A DNA stretch of 64,000 nucleotides from Bacteroidota bacterium (GTDB lineage: Bacteria > Bacteroidota > Bacteroidia > Bacteroidales > ML635J-15), in assembly GCA_029558535.1 (NCBI GenBank), contig JAKQEK010000315.1:1-64000 (forward strand), written 5' to 3'. Made by a program: the position numbers and the translations under genes. A model generated the notes under the pieces. It was not told the origin of the DNA, searched no databases, and saw only the letters and a list, made by a program, of their open reading frames with translations. Shown here piece by piece: positions 1 through 8,873 of the stretch (the first letter of the stretch is position 1; each line of letters begins with the position of its first letter).

Positions 1-229
1 TACTATTCCAAGTTGGTTTTTTACTGTTTTTGATAATTGGAATTATGGTAATCCTGATCCCGAAAAAAGGCCACATTATTTTAGTTTCGGTTTTGGGTAT
101 GTTCATGGAGGTAGCCGAATACAGCTAACTTACGGAAAACAAAGAGAAGGCGTAATGTGTATTGGTGGAGTATGTAGAAATGTTCCTGCATCGAATGGGG
201 TAGCTTTGTCAATTTCTTCAACTTTTTAA
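1..229 (+). CDS. C-terminal end of a DUF6029-like outer-membrane protein (partial)
   Basis: The frame open from base 2 ends at the stop at 227-229 and gives 75 residues with no start in the window. The tail runs through a segment reading RIQLTYGKQREGVMC and ends with Ser-Ser-Thr-Phe; a terminal Phe is typical of outer-membrane barrels. I recall this tail from Bacteroidota proteins named DUF6029, whose function is unknown. The next gene starts 10 bases downstream, so the two may be co-transcribed. Confidence 0.6.
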   Translation, partial: TIPSWFFTVFDNWNYGNPDPEKRPHYFSFGFGYVHGGSRIQLTYGKQREGVMCIGGVCRNVPASNGVALSISSTF

Positions 230-239
230 TAAAATAGTT

Positions 240-1094
240 ATGAAAATAAAATATTTTACCGGCTTACTTTTCGTATTAGCAACTTTTTTTACGGCATGCG
301 ACAAAATTGAAGAACCGTTTATTAAAGAAGGCAAAGTAGTTTGGAATGGCAGAAAAATAATAATTTATGATTTTACTGGGCACAAATGTGGAAATTGTCC
401 TAGGGCTCACGAAACGATTGACAATCTTACCGGCATTTACGGAGATGCAATAGTTCCAATTGCAATACACTGCACATCGTTTGCCCGGGTAACAACTACC
501 GATACTGCTAATCCATATCACTATGATTTCAGAACTGATATTGGCGATTTTCTGGGAGGACGAGATTTTGCAGCAGGTTTCTATGGTGAATTAACATTAC
601 CAATAGGTCTCGTAAATAATTTGTCAGCAGAAAAACTATCTCCTCATACTTCATGGGGTACAGAAATAGCTAAAATAATCTCTTATTATCCTGAGTTCAT
701 GATAAATCTAAGCTCAGATTTTAATGCTACAGACAGTTTAATTTCTGTTGATGTTGAAGTAATTACAAATCTGAATAATAATCGTAAACTAGCTCTAATG
801 GTACTTATTGTGGAAGATCATATTTTCGAATGGCAAAAAGATTACTCTCTGACAAATAATGATATCAATAATTACGAGCACAATCATGTATTGCGTGGAG
901 GATTTAACGGCAATTTTGGCGAAATAATTAAGAATAATACTGACCAAACAGAAAACGGTGATATCCTGACAAAAAATTATTCCCTAAAATCAGGAAATGA
1001 CTGGATTCTAAACAATTGTGCCATAATAGCATATGTTTATGATTACGATACTAACGAAATACTACAAGCAGAAGTGTTACACTTAACAGAATAA
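240..1094 (+). CDS. Omp28-related lipoprotein with thioredoxin-like CxxC
   Basis: 284 residues. The N-terminus is a lipoprotein signal peptide with the lipidation Cys at residue 20, so the mature protein is probably anchored in the envelope. A CGNC motif at residues 50-53 follows a beta strand (IIIYDFTGHKCGNC), as in thioredoxin-fold proteins. The remainder resembles the Omp28 family of Bacteroidota, whose biochemical role is not established. The gene overlaps the next start by one base (TAATG), which implies translational coupling. A disulfide-handling role is inferred only from the CxxC. Confidence 0.75.
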   Translation: MKIKYFTGLLFVLATFFTACDKIEEPFIKEGKVVWNGRKIIIYDFTGHKCGNCPRAHETIDNLTGIYGDAIVPIAIHCTSFARVTTTDTANPYHYDFRTDIGDFLGGRDFAAGFYGELTLPIGLVNNLSAEKLSPHTSWGTEIAKIISYYPEFMINLSSDFNATDSLISVDVEVITNLNNNRKLALMVLIVEDHIFEWQKDYSLTNNDINNYEHNHVLRGGFNGNFGEIIKNNTDQTENGDILTKNYSLKSGNDWILNNCAIIAYVYDYDTNEILQAEVLHLTE

Positions 1095-1744
1095 TGAGGA
1101 AATTTCTTTTATATATTTTGTTTCTAATTTTATTTTCTCCTCATATTAACGGACAATCATTTTATGGAGGTATAATAGCCGGCACAACAATTTCGCAAGT
1201 CGATGGCGATAATTACGGTGGCTACCATAAAATATCTCCATTAGGTGGTTTTTATGTCAGAAATACTTTTAATGATAAATGGGGGGCATCTTTAGGATTG
1301 GAATATAAAAGAAAAGGCAGCAAGGAAGTACAAAAAAACCAATATCATGTTATAACAAGAGTGTATAATTTAAGCCTTGATTATATTGAATTACCTTTTA
1401 TGATAAATTATAAAATAAAATCAGTTGGAATTCCCGGATTATTCAAATATGATTTCCCAAACGATTTGTTTATTGAGTTGGGATTGTCGTATTCTTATCT
1501 TTTATATAGCCGTGAAGAAATAAATGGAAGCGTTGACCCTAATGCAAAAGTTTTTCGAAAATATGAAATCGCAGACCACCTCGGACTTTATTACAGATTA
1601 AACCCTCACTGGCTAGTTTACTGGCGATTTTCCTACACATTTTTGTTTTTACCAATACGTGAACATCCGGGGGGTCAGGTATATTTATTAAACCGAGGAC
1701 AATATAATCATAACATGAGTTTTAGCCTAAAATATGAATTCTGA
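1094..1744 (+). CDS. PorT-like outer-membrane beta-barrel protein
   Basis: 216 residues with a cleavable signal peptide ending near Asn-Gly-Gln at residues 19-21. The mature part is made of alternating amphipathic strands and ends in a terminal Phe (KYEF), the usual barrel-assembly signal. The opening FYGGIIAGTTISQVDGD is typical of the porin family/PorT-like proteins of Bacteroidota. It sits between the Omp28-like gene and ubiX with one-base overlaps on both sides. The substrate is unknown; a structural or transport role in the outer membrane is inferred. Confidence 0.7.
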   Translation: MRKFLLYILFLILFSPHINGQSFYGGIIAGTTISQVDGDNYGGYHKISPLGGFYVRNTFNDKWGASLGLEYKRKGSKEVQKNQYHVITRVYNLSLDYIELPFMINYKIKSVGIPGLFKYDFPNDLFIELGLSYSYLLYSREEINGSVDPNAKVFRKYEIADHLGLYYRLNPHWLVYWRFSYTFLFLPIREHPGGQVYLLNRGQYNHNMSFSLKYEF

Positions 1745-2331
1745 TGAGTAAAAAACCTTATCATATTGTTGTGGGGATTACCGGTGCATCAGGTTCAGTA
1801 TATGCTAAGCATTTTATTGAGCATTTGTGTCAATTAAAACAAAAAAATAATCTTATTATAGACATTATCTTTTCTGAAACGGGGAAAAAGGTTTTTCTGC
1901 ACGAAAACAAGGAGGAACTTAATAACGATTTGCCTATTAGAATTTTTGACAATGATAATTTTTTTGCTCCATTTGCTTCCGGATCGTCAACAGCTGATGC
2001 ATTAATTATTATACCCTGTAGTATGGGTACTCTAGGAAGAATAGCTCACGGAACCTCTGAAAATCTAATTTGTAGAACAGCAGATGTCGTTTTGAAAGAA
2101 AAGAAAAAGCTATTATTACTTATTAGAGAAACCCCATTAAACTTAATCCATATAAAAAACATGGAATTGATATGTTTGGCCGGAGGAACTATTTTCCCTG
2201 CATCTCCTTCTTTCTATCTTATTCCTGAAACAATCGAAGATGTTATTAATTCGGTAATTTTTAGAATTATTGACCACCTAGAAATAGATCAAGAAATAAA
2301 ACGGTGGGGAAAAAATGAAATTTATTCATGA
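1744..2331 (+). CDS. ubiX: UbiX-type flavin prenyltransferase
   Basis: 195 residues, the usual length for UbiX/Pad1. The N-terminal GITGASGSVYAKHF matches the FMN-binding start of the family, and the central segment (IIIPCSMGTLGRIAHGTSENL) matches the conserved core. UbiX transfers a dimethylallyl group to FMN to make the prenyl-FMN cofactor of UbiD-type decarboxylases. No ubiD lies in this window, so the partner must be elsewhere. The start overlaps the preceding barrel gene (stop and start share one base), suggesting a three-gene transcript from about 240. Confidence 0.9.
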   Translation: MSKKPYHIVVGITGASGSVYAKHFIEHLCQLKQKNNLIIDIIFSETGKKVFLHENKEELNNDLPIRIFDNDNFFAPFASGSSTADALIIIPCSMGTLGRIAHGTSENLICRTADVVLKEKKKLLLLIRETPLNLIHIKNMELICLAGGTIFPASPSFYLIPETIEDVINSVIFRIIDHLEIDQEIKRWGKNEIYS

Positions 2332-2391
2332 ACAAAAAATATAAACCGACAAAAATTTGTAGTTTTATAATAAATTTCATATCTGGAAATT

Positions 2392-4164
2392 ATGTTTAAA
2401 AAGTTAAACAATCTATCCATAACGTATAAGCTGTCAGGTATAATTACTCTACTAATTATGACCGCAATGCTGTTTGTGGGGATTTTTTCTTACACTACGA
2501 TTAAGAAAGCGATTATTTCGCGAACATTTGAACAATTAACTTCGGTTAGATTTGAAAAGACCAGACGAATAAATAATTTTTTAAACACAAAAATACTTGA
2601 ACTGAATCAACTTGCAAACACATCTAAAGCAATTGGTATTTTTGACAATCTAATATTTAATGACAGCACAAATCAGAATTCCTTAGACTTAATAGATTTT
2701 AATCATATCATTGGCGACTATCTACTAAAGCAAGCTAATGTAAATAAGTTTTTGATTTATAATAAAAACGTTCTTTATTATGTAAACCCAGAAGATACAA
2801 GTAAACACTTTGTTAATTTCGAAATAACCGGTTTAGATACAATACTGAATGACTTTGGTACAGATTCCGCAGCTATAATTTCTGATTTACTTACCAATGA
2901 TAAAGGCGAAATTGTTTTCTATATATTTACTAAACTAATATGCATAGAAAATAATACCTACATAGGTTTTGAAATTCCATCAAAAAGCATAAACGACATA
3001 ATGCTGGAAAACAACCCTTACAATGGTCTCGGAAATAGCGGTGAAGTTTATCTTGCAGGAGAAGACAGGTTAATGAGAAGCCAATCAAGATTTGTTGAAA
3101 ATTCTGTTTTGAAAATACAGGTTCCTAACTCTAACCCCAATAATATTGATCAAAACAACTTTGTTGCTGAAACGACACTAGACTACAGAGGAATTAAAGT
3201 TCTAAGTTCAAGTGGTATTATAGAATGGGGAAATACAAAATGGACAATTTTTGCTGAAATTGACTATAAAGAGGCTTTAATACCTGTTAACACATTGAGA
3301 GACAGTATAATTTTTATTGGTTTGCTGGGTATTATTTTATTTACCTCAATTGTAATGATATTAATAATAACCATTACAAAACCTGTTGCTAAGTTAAAAA
3401 AAGCGGCTGATGAAATTTCGGGAGGTAATTATAATGTCAATGTACCTGTAAACAATACTGATGAAATTGGTCAACTTTCAGATACTTTTAATCAAATGGT
3501 TCAAAAAATTGATGAACAAAAGAAAAGATTAGATTATGAAAAATTAAATCGCGTTCAGGAAATGATTGATTGGCAAGAAACTGAGCGGCAAAGACTTTCC
3601 AGAGAGTTGCATGATGGTATTGGTCAATTACTTCTTAGTGTAAAAATGAGATTAGGGAGAATAAAAGGAAAAACAGAAAACGATGAAAGGATAATCAATG
3701 ATTCCCAAAATATTATTCAACAGACTGTAAATGACGTTCGAAATATTTCAAACAATCTCATGCCATCTGTTTTGTCTGAGTTTGGATTAAAACAAGCTGT
3801 TGAAAACATCCTTAAAGATATTAGTCAAAACTACAAAATTGCTACTTCGTGCGACATAAATCTGACAAGTCTTGATGATAATAAAACTATTACTTATTTG
3901 TACAGAATTATACAGGAGGCTGTCTCTAACACACTTAAATATGCAAAATCAAAGTCTATCAATATTACAATAACAGAAGAAGAAAACTTAATTAAACTAG
4001 AAATAAAGGATGATGGAATTGGCTTTAATCCTAATCAGGTTATAGGGTCTGGATCAAACGGATTAAGGAATATAAGAGAAAGAGTAAAGTTATTGAATGG
4101 GAAATGTTCTATTAAATCTAGTCAGGGGAATGGAACAGTAATTTATATTGAAATTATTAAATAA
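2392..4164 (+). CDS. Membrane sensor histidine kinase, NarX/DesK type
   Basis: 590 residues. A transmembrane helix near residues 16-38 is followed by an extracytoplasmic sensor region of about 265 residues (Cache/PDC-like by layout), a second helix near 305-328 and a HAMP segment near 330-380. The dimerisation domain is of the HisKA_3 kind, with phosphorylated His407 in SRELHDGIGQLLLSVK. The ATPase domain carries an N box (QEAVSNTLKYAK) and a G1 box (KDDGIGFNP). The response regulator gene begins 5 bases downstream, so the pair is almost certainly cognate. The signal is unknown. Confidence 0.9.
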   Translation: MFKKLNNLSITYKLSGIITLLIMTAMLFVGIFSYTTIKKAIISRTFEQLTSVRFEKTRRINNFLNTKILELNQLANTSKAIGIFDNLIFNDSTNQNSLDLIDFNHIIGDYLLKQANVNKFLIYNKNVLYYVNPEDTSKHFVNFEITGLDTILNDFGTDSAAIISDLLTNDKGEIVFYIFTKLICIENNTYIGFEIPSKSINDIMLENNPYNGLGNSGEVYLAGEDRLMRSQSRFVENSVLKIQVPNSNPNNIDQNNFVAETTLDYRGIKVLSSSGIIEWGNTKWTIFAEIDYKEALIPVNTLRDSIIFIGLLGIILFTSIVMILIITITKPVAKLKKAADEISGGNYNVNVPVNNTDEIGQLSDTFNQMVQKIDEQKKRLDYEKLNRVQEMIDWQETERQRLSRELHDGIGQLLLSVKMRLGRIKGKTENDERIINDSQNIIQQTVNDVRNISNNLMPSVLSEFGLKQAVENILKDISQNYKIATSCDINLTSLDDNKTITYLYRIIQEAVSNTLKYAKSKSINITITEEENLIKLEIKDDGIGFNPNQVIGSGSNGLRNIRERVKLLNGKCSIKSSQGNGTVIYIEIIK

Positions 4165-4169
4165 AAAAA

Positions 4170-4820
4170 ATGGACAAAATTAAAATTGTGTTAGTTGATG
4201 ATCATAAGATGTTTAGAGATGGCATCAAATCAGTACTCTCAGATGAAAGTAACATAGACATTTGCGGGGAATCAGGTGATTTTGAGGAAGCCATTATACA
4301 GATAAAAAATAAAAATCCTAATATTGTTATAACAGACATTACTTTACCAGGTAAATCCGGCATCGAATTATGCAAAACAATAAATACTCAATTCCCGAAT
4401 GTAAAAGTTCTTATTCTGTCGATGCATAAAGACTCTGAATTTATAATGAATTGCCTAAAGAACGGCGCTATGGGTTATCTTCCTAAAGACACCGGTCATG
4501 AAGAACTTATATTTGCCATAAATAAAATACAGCAAGGAGAAATATATTTTAATCATGAAATTTCTCAAAATATAATAAAGGAATACAAAGCTAATGAAAA
4601 CTTAGACAAGCTTGAACCTCAGACAATATTGTCGAAAAGAGAATTGGAAATTCTTAAACTCTATGCCGAGGGTTTTACAAATTCTGAAATAGCACAATCG
4701 TTATATATTTCAGTTAGAACCGTCGAATCACACAAAACTCACATATTACAAAAGCTAAATTTAAAATCAAATGTTGATTTAATAAAAATTGCAATAAAGC
4801 ACAAAATTATTAAGCTATAG
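4170..4820 (+). CDS. NarL/FixJ-family response regulator
   Basis: 216 residues. The receiver domain occupies residues 1-120, with the acidic pair Asp10/Asp11 and phospho-acceptor Asp56 (VITDITLPGKSG). A LuxR-type helix-turn-helix covers about residues 152-212 (LSKRELEILKLYAEG, then SVRTVESHKTHI). It is paired with the upstream kinase through a 5-base gap. Its targets cannot be read from sequence, but the next genes downstream encode a porin-like protein and AmtB behind their own predicted promoter. Confidence 0.92.
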   Translation: MDKIKIVLVDDHKMFRDGIKSVLSDESNIDICGESGDFEEAIIQIKNKNPNIVITDITLPGKSGIELCKTINTQFPNVKVLILSMHKDSEFIMNCLKNGAMGYLPKDTGHEELIFAINKIQQGEIYFNHEISQNIIKEYKANENLDKLEPQTILSKRELEILKLYAEGFTNSEIAQSLYISVRTVESHKTHILQKLNLKSNVDLIKIAIKHKIIKL

Positions 4821-4821
4821 T

Positions 4822-4840
4822 TTTACGTGTTTCACGTAAA
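4822..4840 (+). terminator. Hairpin after the two-component genes
   Basis: Perfect 8-base stem TTTACGTG/CACGTAAA with a 3-base loop, immediately after the response regulator stop at 4820 and followed by TTATTT. It can act as a weak intrinsic terminator. Its symmetry would also suit an operator in front of the 4939 gene. Confidence 0.5.
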
Positions 4841-4882
4841 TTATTTCAGAATTCTACTTATTTATTTTCAGAGTATCCCGAA

Positions 4883-4913
4883 TTGACACTTAATTCTGCG
4901 TTAAGCAACTTTG
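4883..4913 (+). promoter_or_regulatory. Predicted Bacteroidota-type promoter for the porin/amtB pair
   Basis: TTG at 4883-4885, a 20-base spacer and CAACTTTG at 4906-4913, a 7 of 8 match to TAnnTTTG with the spacing expected for the primary sigma factor of Bacteroidota. The predicted start of transcription is about 15-20 bases before the ATG at 4939. Confidence 0.55.
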
Positions 4914-4938
4914 TAAAATAATATAAGTAATTCTAGCT

Positions 4939-5694
4939 ATGAAACAATTTCACAAATCAGCAATTCTTATTGCACTTCCTATTTTATTTTTTACCAACAA
5001 CATTTTTTCACAAAACGAATCACCAATAAACCTTGGTTTCGACATATACAGCAGATATGTCTGGAGGGGTTCTGATTTTGGTTCTTCTCCAAGTGTTCAA
5101 CCATGTTTCGAATTTTCTAAATCGGGTTTAACAATTGGTGCATGGGGAGCATACACTACAAACATAAATGCTCCGGCACAAGAAACTGACATATATCTTG
5201 ATTATACATTTTATAAAGAAATGTTAAGCATAACTCTAACAGATTACTTTTTCCCGTCAGACGGCGTTGAAAACGAATATTTTGTTTATGATAAAAACAC
5301 CGCACATATTTTTGAAGCATCTTTATCTTTTAATGGTTTTGAGAATTTTCCTCTCGGATTATTAGTGGGTACAATATTCTATGGAGCTGATTATGACAGC
5401 AATGGTGACAATCGCTATTCCACTTATTGCGAATTGTCTTATTCTCCGGAAGTTAAAGGAATACCTATTTCTTTATTCTGTGGTTTAAATCTTACCCCTG
5501 CGTCAGAAGACGATCTTAATCTCCCTTCACCAATCAACGGATTTTATGGCAATAATCTTGGGATTTGCAATATAGGGATTTCTGCTGTTAAAGATTTAAA
5601 AATTACAGAATCTTTTGAAATACCATTAAATCTCAGCTTAATTACAAATCCAATGAAAGGGAATATTTACCTAATAGCAGGCATATCATTTTAA
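4939..5694 (+). CDS. TorF-like putative porin, paired with amtB
   Basis: 251 residues with a signal peptide ending near Ser-Gln (residues 24-25). The mature start NLGFDIYSRYVWRGSDFG is the pattern of putative TorF-type porins, followed by alternating amphipathic strands and a terminal Phe (AGISF). It should lie in the outer membrane. AmtB begins 30 bases downstream with no terminator between, so a shared transcript is likely and the barrel could supply ammonium or another nitrogen compound to the periplasm. That link is inference from position only. Confidence 0.6.
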   Translation: MKQFHKSAILIALPILFFTNNIFSQNESPINLGFDIYSRYVWRGSDFGSSPSVQPCFEFSKSGLTIGAWGAYTTNINAPAQETDIYLDYTFYKEMLSITLTDYFFPSDGVENEYFVYDKNTAHIFEASLSFNGFENFPLGLLVGTIFYGADYDSNGDNRYSTYCELSYSPEVKGIPISLFCGLNLTPASEDDLNLPSPINGFYGNNLGICNIGISAVKDLKITESFEIPLNLSLITNPMKGNIYLIAGISF

Positions 5695-5724
5695 AACCAA
5701 AAAATAACCTTAAAACTAAAAATT

Positions 5725-6960
5725 ATGATTATTAATGCAATTTTTGATTCAGGGACAACGGCTTTCATGATAATTTCAACAAGCCTAGTTATGTTAATGA
5801 CTCCCGGTCTTGCTTTCTTCTATGGAGGACTTGCAGGAAAAAGAAACATCCTTGGAATAATGATGCAAACCTTTGTTTCATTGGGTATAACAACAATTAT
5901 GTGGATTAGTTTCGGATATTCACTTTGTTTTAGTGGAGGCGAAGGTGGAATAATTGGAAACTTTGACTTCGCTTTTCTAAATGGAGTACCGTTTGACCAA
6001 GCTTTCGATATCGAGAGTGGTAAGAATTATCCAACCTTTATTTTCATTGCTTATCAGATGATGTTTGCAATTATTACACCGGCTCTTATAACGGGAGCAT
6101 TTGTAAATCGAATATCGTTTAAATCATACTTAATATTTTTAATAGTTTGGCAAATCTTTGTTTACTACCCATTTGTTCATATGATATGGGGTGGTGGTTT
6201 ACTAGCACAATGGGGTGTACTTGATTTTGCCGGTGGAATTGTTGTACACTGTACCGCAGGTTTTGCAGCATTAGCATCAGTGTTTTATGTTGGTAAAAGA
6301 CGAGACACTCAATCACGTCCAAACTCAATTCCTCTTGTAGCTATTGGAACAGGATTACTATGGTTTGGTTGGTATGGATTTAATGCGGGTTCTGAGCTTG
6401 CTGTTGATGAAATAACAACGTTAGCGTTTCTTAACACTGATGTGGCAGCTTCGTTTGCCGCAATTACCTGGCTTATTATCGAATGGATAAGAGAAGGAAA
6501 ACCAAAATTTGTTGGATTGCTGACAGGTGCAGTGGCAGGGTTAGCGACAATAACGCCCGCTGCAGGATTTGTTCCATTATGGGCGGCAATTGTTATTGGA
6601 ATTTCCGCAGGAGCTGTTTGTTACCTTGCCGTACAACTAAAGAACAAATTAGGCTGGGACGATGCATTAGATGTTTGGGGTGTACATGGTATGGGCGGAG
6701 TGCTAGGAACAATCCTTTTAGGGGTTTTTGCTGCTTCGGCTGTATCAGGACAGTCTGGACTTATTGAAGGGAATGTCGCATTTTTCGGAAAAGAAGTTGC
6801 TGCTGTTGTAATTGCAGCTATATATGCGTTTGTATTTACATATTTAATGTTATATATTATTAACTTCTTTACAAAAGTAAAAGTAAGTACTGTTGACGAA
6901 GACTTAGGTCTTGACGAATCATTACACGGAGAAAAAGCTTATGACGAAGGGGCTCTGTAG
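5725..6960 (+). CDS. amtB: Ammonium channel/transporter AmtB
   Basis: 411 residues with about eleven membrane segments. The family signature near the N-terminus (LMTPGLAFFYGGL) is present. The twin histidines of the conduction pore are seen at His175 (GIVVHCTAGFAA) and His321 (WGVHGMGGVLGT). The cytoplasmic tail (DLGLDESLHGEKAY) is the conserved region that contacts PII proteins, although no glnK is adjacent, which is unusual for amtB. It imports ammonium across the inner membrane. A strong hairpin terminator follows at 6991-7020. Confidence 0.95.
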   Translation: MIINAIFDSGTTAFMIISTSLVMLMTPGLAFFYGGLAGKRNILGIMMQTFVSLGITTIMWISFGYSLCFSGGEGGIIGNFDFAFLNGVPFDQAFDIESGKNYPTFIFIAYQMMFAIITPALITGAFVNRISFKSYLIFLIVWQIFVYYPFVHMIWGGGLLAQWGVLDFAGGIVVHCTAGFAALASVFYVGKRRDTQSRPNSIPLVAIGTGLLWFGWYGFNAGSELAVDEITTLAFLNTDVAASFAAITWLIIEWIREGKPKFVGLLTGAVAGLATITPAAGFVPLWAAIVIGISAGAVCYLAVQLKNKLGWDDALDVWGVHGMGGVLGTILLGVFAASAVSGQSGLIEGNVAFFGKEVAAVVIAAIYAFVFTYLMLYIINFFTKVKVSTVDEDLGLDESLHGEKAYDEGAL

Positions 6961-6990
6961 CGCGTTTTAAATAAATGTTGAGCAAAAATA

Positions 6991-7020
6991 GAAGGACTGT
7001 CGGTAAAATGACAGTCCTTC
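6991..7020 (+). terminator. Intrinsic terminator of amtB
   Basis: An 11-base perfect stem (GAAGGACTGTC at 6991-7001 with GACAGTCCTTC at 7010-7020) and an 8-base loop, followed by TTATTATTTC. It lies between amtB and a convergent lipoprotein gene and may serve both strands. Confidence 0.8.
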
Positions 7021-7073
7021 TTATTATTTCTAAATATATCTTTTAATAAACTTTAAGATAGGAAACCTTTAGC

Positions 7074-7739
7074 CTATTTCGTTTTAAATACCCATTTAGA
7101 TTCTTTCTCTGCTACATTAAAGATATTTCCGTTTTCTACAAATGTCTTATTATTATTACTTATGGTAAGCATTGTATCTTTTTGCACATCAAATTTTTTG
7201 ACATCTGCTTCAAATTCTAAAACAAACTCCCATCTGAAAAAATCATTCATATAATCAGTATCTTCTCCACCTTCTTCACTTTCTTCAGTTTCTTCTTTTG
7301 GAGTTGCATGACGAATATAAGTCAGACTTTTCTTCTTTGCATTAAAATACGGAGCATTTTCTACCGGCTCAAGTGCCATCAATGAAGAAAACTTCATGGC
7401 AGCATTTAATGCATCAACATTTGCAAAGTTGTATGAAAAATAAACTGTTCCGTTATCTGCATCATTAAATATTTTTATATCACTAATCCCGCTGATGTTT
7501 TTCAATTCTTTTTTAACATAACTCAAATATTCTTCAAAATCTTCATTTTTCATCATTAAAGAATCGTCTGTTTCTTCTTCTCCGCCACCCATATAACTTA
7601 TATACTCAGTAAAATCAAAAGTATATTTATATCGTCCGGAAAAATCTTTGTTGAAATAAATTTCCTGTTTAATCACACAGCCGAATAACATTAAAGTTAA
7701 TGCTGCAACAAATACGGTTTTAAAAATTTTCTTCTTCAT
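7074..7739 (-). CDS. Hypothetical lipoprotein
   Basis: 221 residues. The N-terminus has a hydrophobic helix and a lipobox (LMLFGC) with Cys21 as the predicted lipidation site. The rest is rich in Asp/Glu and Lys, with an acidic stretch around residues 145-160, and I recognise no catalytic motif. The segment after the lipobox (KQEIYFNKDFSGRYKYTFDF) reads like one beta strand pair of an LppM-like fold, but this is weak. It is flanked by the amtB terminator and a divergent fbp gene. Confidence 0.6.
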   Translation of the reverse strand: MKKKIFKTVFVAALTLMLFGCVIKQEIYFNKDFSGRYKYTFDFTEYISYMGGGEEETDDSLMMKNEDFEEYLSYVKKELKNISGISDIKIFNDADNGTVYFSYNFANVDALNAAMKFSSLMALEPVENAPYFNAKKKSLTYIRHATPKEETEESEEGGEDTDYMNDFFRWEFVLEFEADVKKFDVQKDTMLTISNNNKTFVENGNIFNVAEKESKWVFKTK

Positions 7740-7844
7740 AATGATTGGGTTTTATTTATTACTATTATGATTTAATGAAGTAAAAATATAATATGTTTAT
7801 GAAATAAAAAAATAAAAGTATAATTTAGCAGAAAATTTAAAATT

Positions 7845-8873
7845 ATGGCAGGGACACGTATTTTAACCTTAAACGAAGTAATAATTCAGAAACAATCTGC
7901 ATTCCCTTATGCAAAAGGAGAACTCTCCAGACTATTAAGCCATATTGGTCTTGCTGCAAAAATCGTAAACAATATGATAAATAAAGCAGGGCTTGAAACA
8001 AGTATTATTGGCGAAACCGAAAGTATTAATATACAAGGTGAAAATCAACAAAAACTAGACGTTTACGCTGACGAAACTTTTACAAAAGCAATCCAGGCTT
8101 CGGGCTTGGTATGTGGTATAGCTTCCGAGGAGTGCGATGAAATTACGGTATTTGATGATGACCTTTCAAGAGACGGGAACTATGTTATCTGCATGGACCC
8201 TCTTGACGGAAGTTCAAATATAGACGTAAACGTATCTGTCGGGACAATTTTTTCAGTTTATCGCAGGACTACACCTCACGGACAAAAAGTAACTAAAAAA
8301 GACTTCCTCCAACAAGGGAATAAGCAAGTTGCTGCAGGTTATATAATTTATGGTTCATCAACAATGTTAGTTTACACAACAGGGTTGGGCACTACAGGAT
8401 TCACTTATGACCCTTCTATTGGGGAATTCTGCTTATCTCATTATTTTATGGTAACACCCAAAACCGGTAAAATTTATTCAATAAATGAAGGTAATTACAT
8501 TAAATTCCCTCTAGGTGTAAAAAAGTACATTAAATATTGTCAGGAAAATGATCCTGAAAGCAGCAGACCTTATACATCAAGATACATTGGCTCGCTTGTC
8601 GCTGATTTTCATAGAAATTTACTTAAAGGAGGAATTTACATCTACCCAAAAACAGCTTCTGCTCCAAATGGTAAATTGAGATTATTATATGAGTGTAACC
8701 CAATCGCTTTCCTTGCAGAACAAGCCGGGGGCATGGCAACTGACGGATATGGAAATAGAATTCTTGACATACAGCCTAAAGATATTCATCAAAGAGTTCC
8801 ATTTTTTACGGGAGCAAAAGCAATGGTAGAAAAAGCAGAAGAGTTTATGAAAGAATTTGGTGATGGTGAATAA
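7845..8873 (+). CDS. fbp: Fructose-1,6-bisphosphatase, class I
   Basis: 342 residues, the normal length. The metal and phosphate site DPLDGSSN lies at residues 118-125, and the substrate-binding segments [22 protein letters not shown] and [20 protein letters not shown] are present. It hydrolyses fructose 1,6-bisphosphate to fructose 6-phosphate in gluconeogenesis. A possible -10-like box (TAATTTAG at 7821-7828) lies just upstream, without a clear -33 partner. The end overlaps the next gene by about 11 bases. Confidence 0.96.
   Translation: MAGTRILTLNEVIIQKQSAFPYAKGELSRLLSHIGLAAKIVNNMINKAGLETSIIGETESINIQGENQQKLDVYADETFTKAIQASGLVCGIASEECDEITVFDDDLSRDGNYVICMDPLDGSSNIDVNVSVGTIFSVYRRTTPHGQKVTKKDFLQQGNKQVAAGYIIYGSSTMLVYTTGLGTTGFTYDPSIGEFCLSHYFMVTPKTGKIYSINEGNYIKFPLGVKKYIKYCQENDPESSRPYTSRYIGSLVADFHRNLLKGGIYIYPKTASAPNGKLRLLYECNPIAFLAEQAGGMATDGYGNRILDIQPKDIHQRVPFFTGAKAMVEKAEEFMKEFGDGE

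Noticed and set aside
4826-4844. Partial match to the ParB site parS (a segment reading TGTTTCACGT)
   Set aside because: Only the left half fits the parS consensus and the right half diverges at three positions. The hairpin explanation covers the same bases better.
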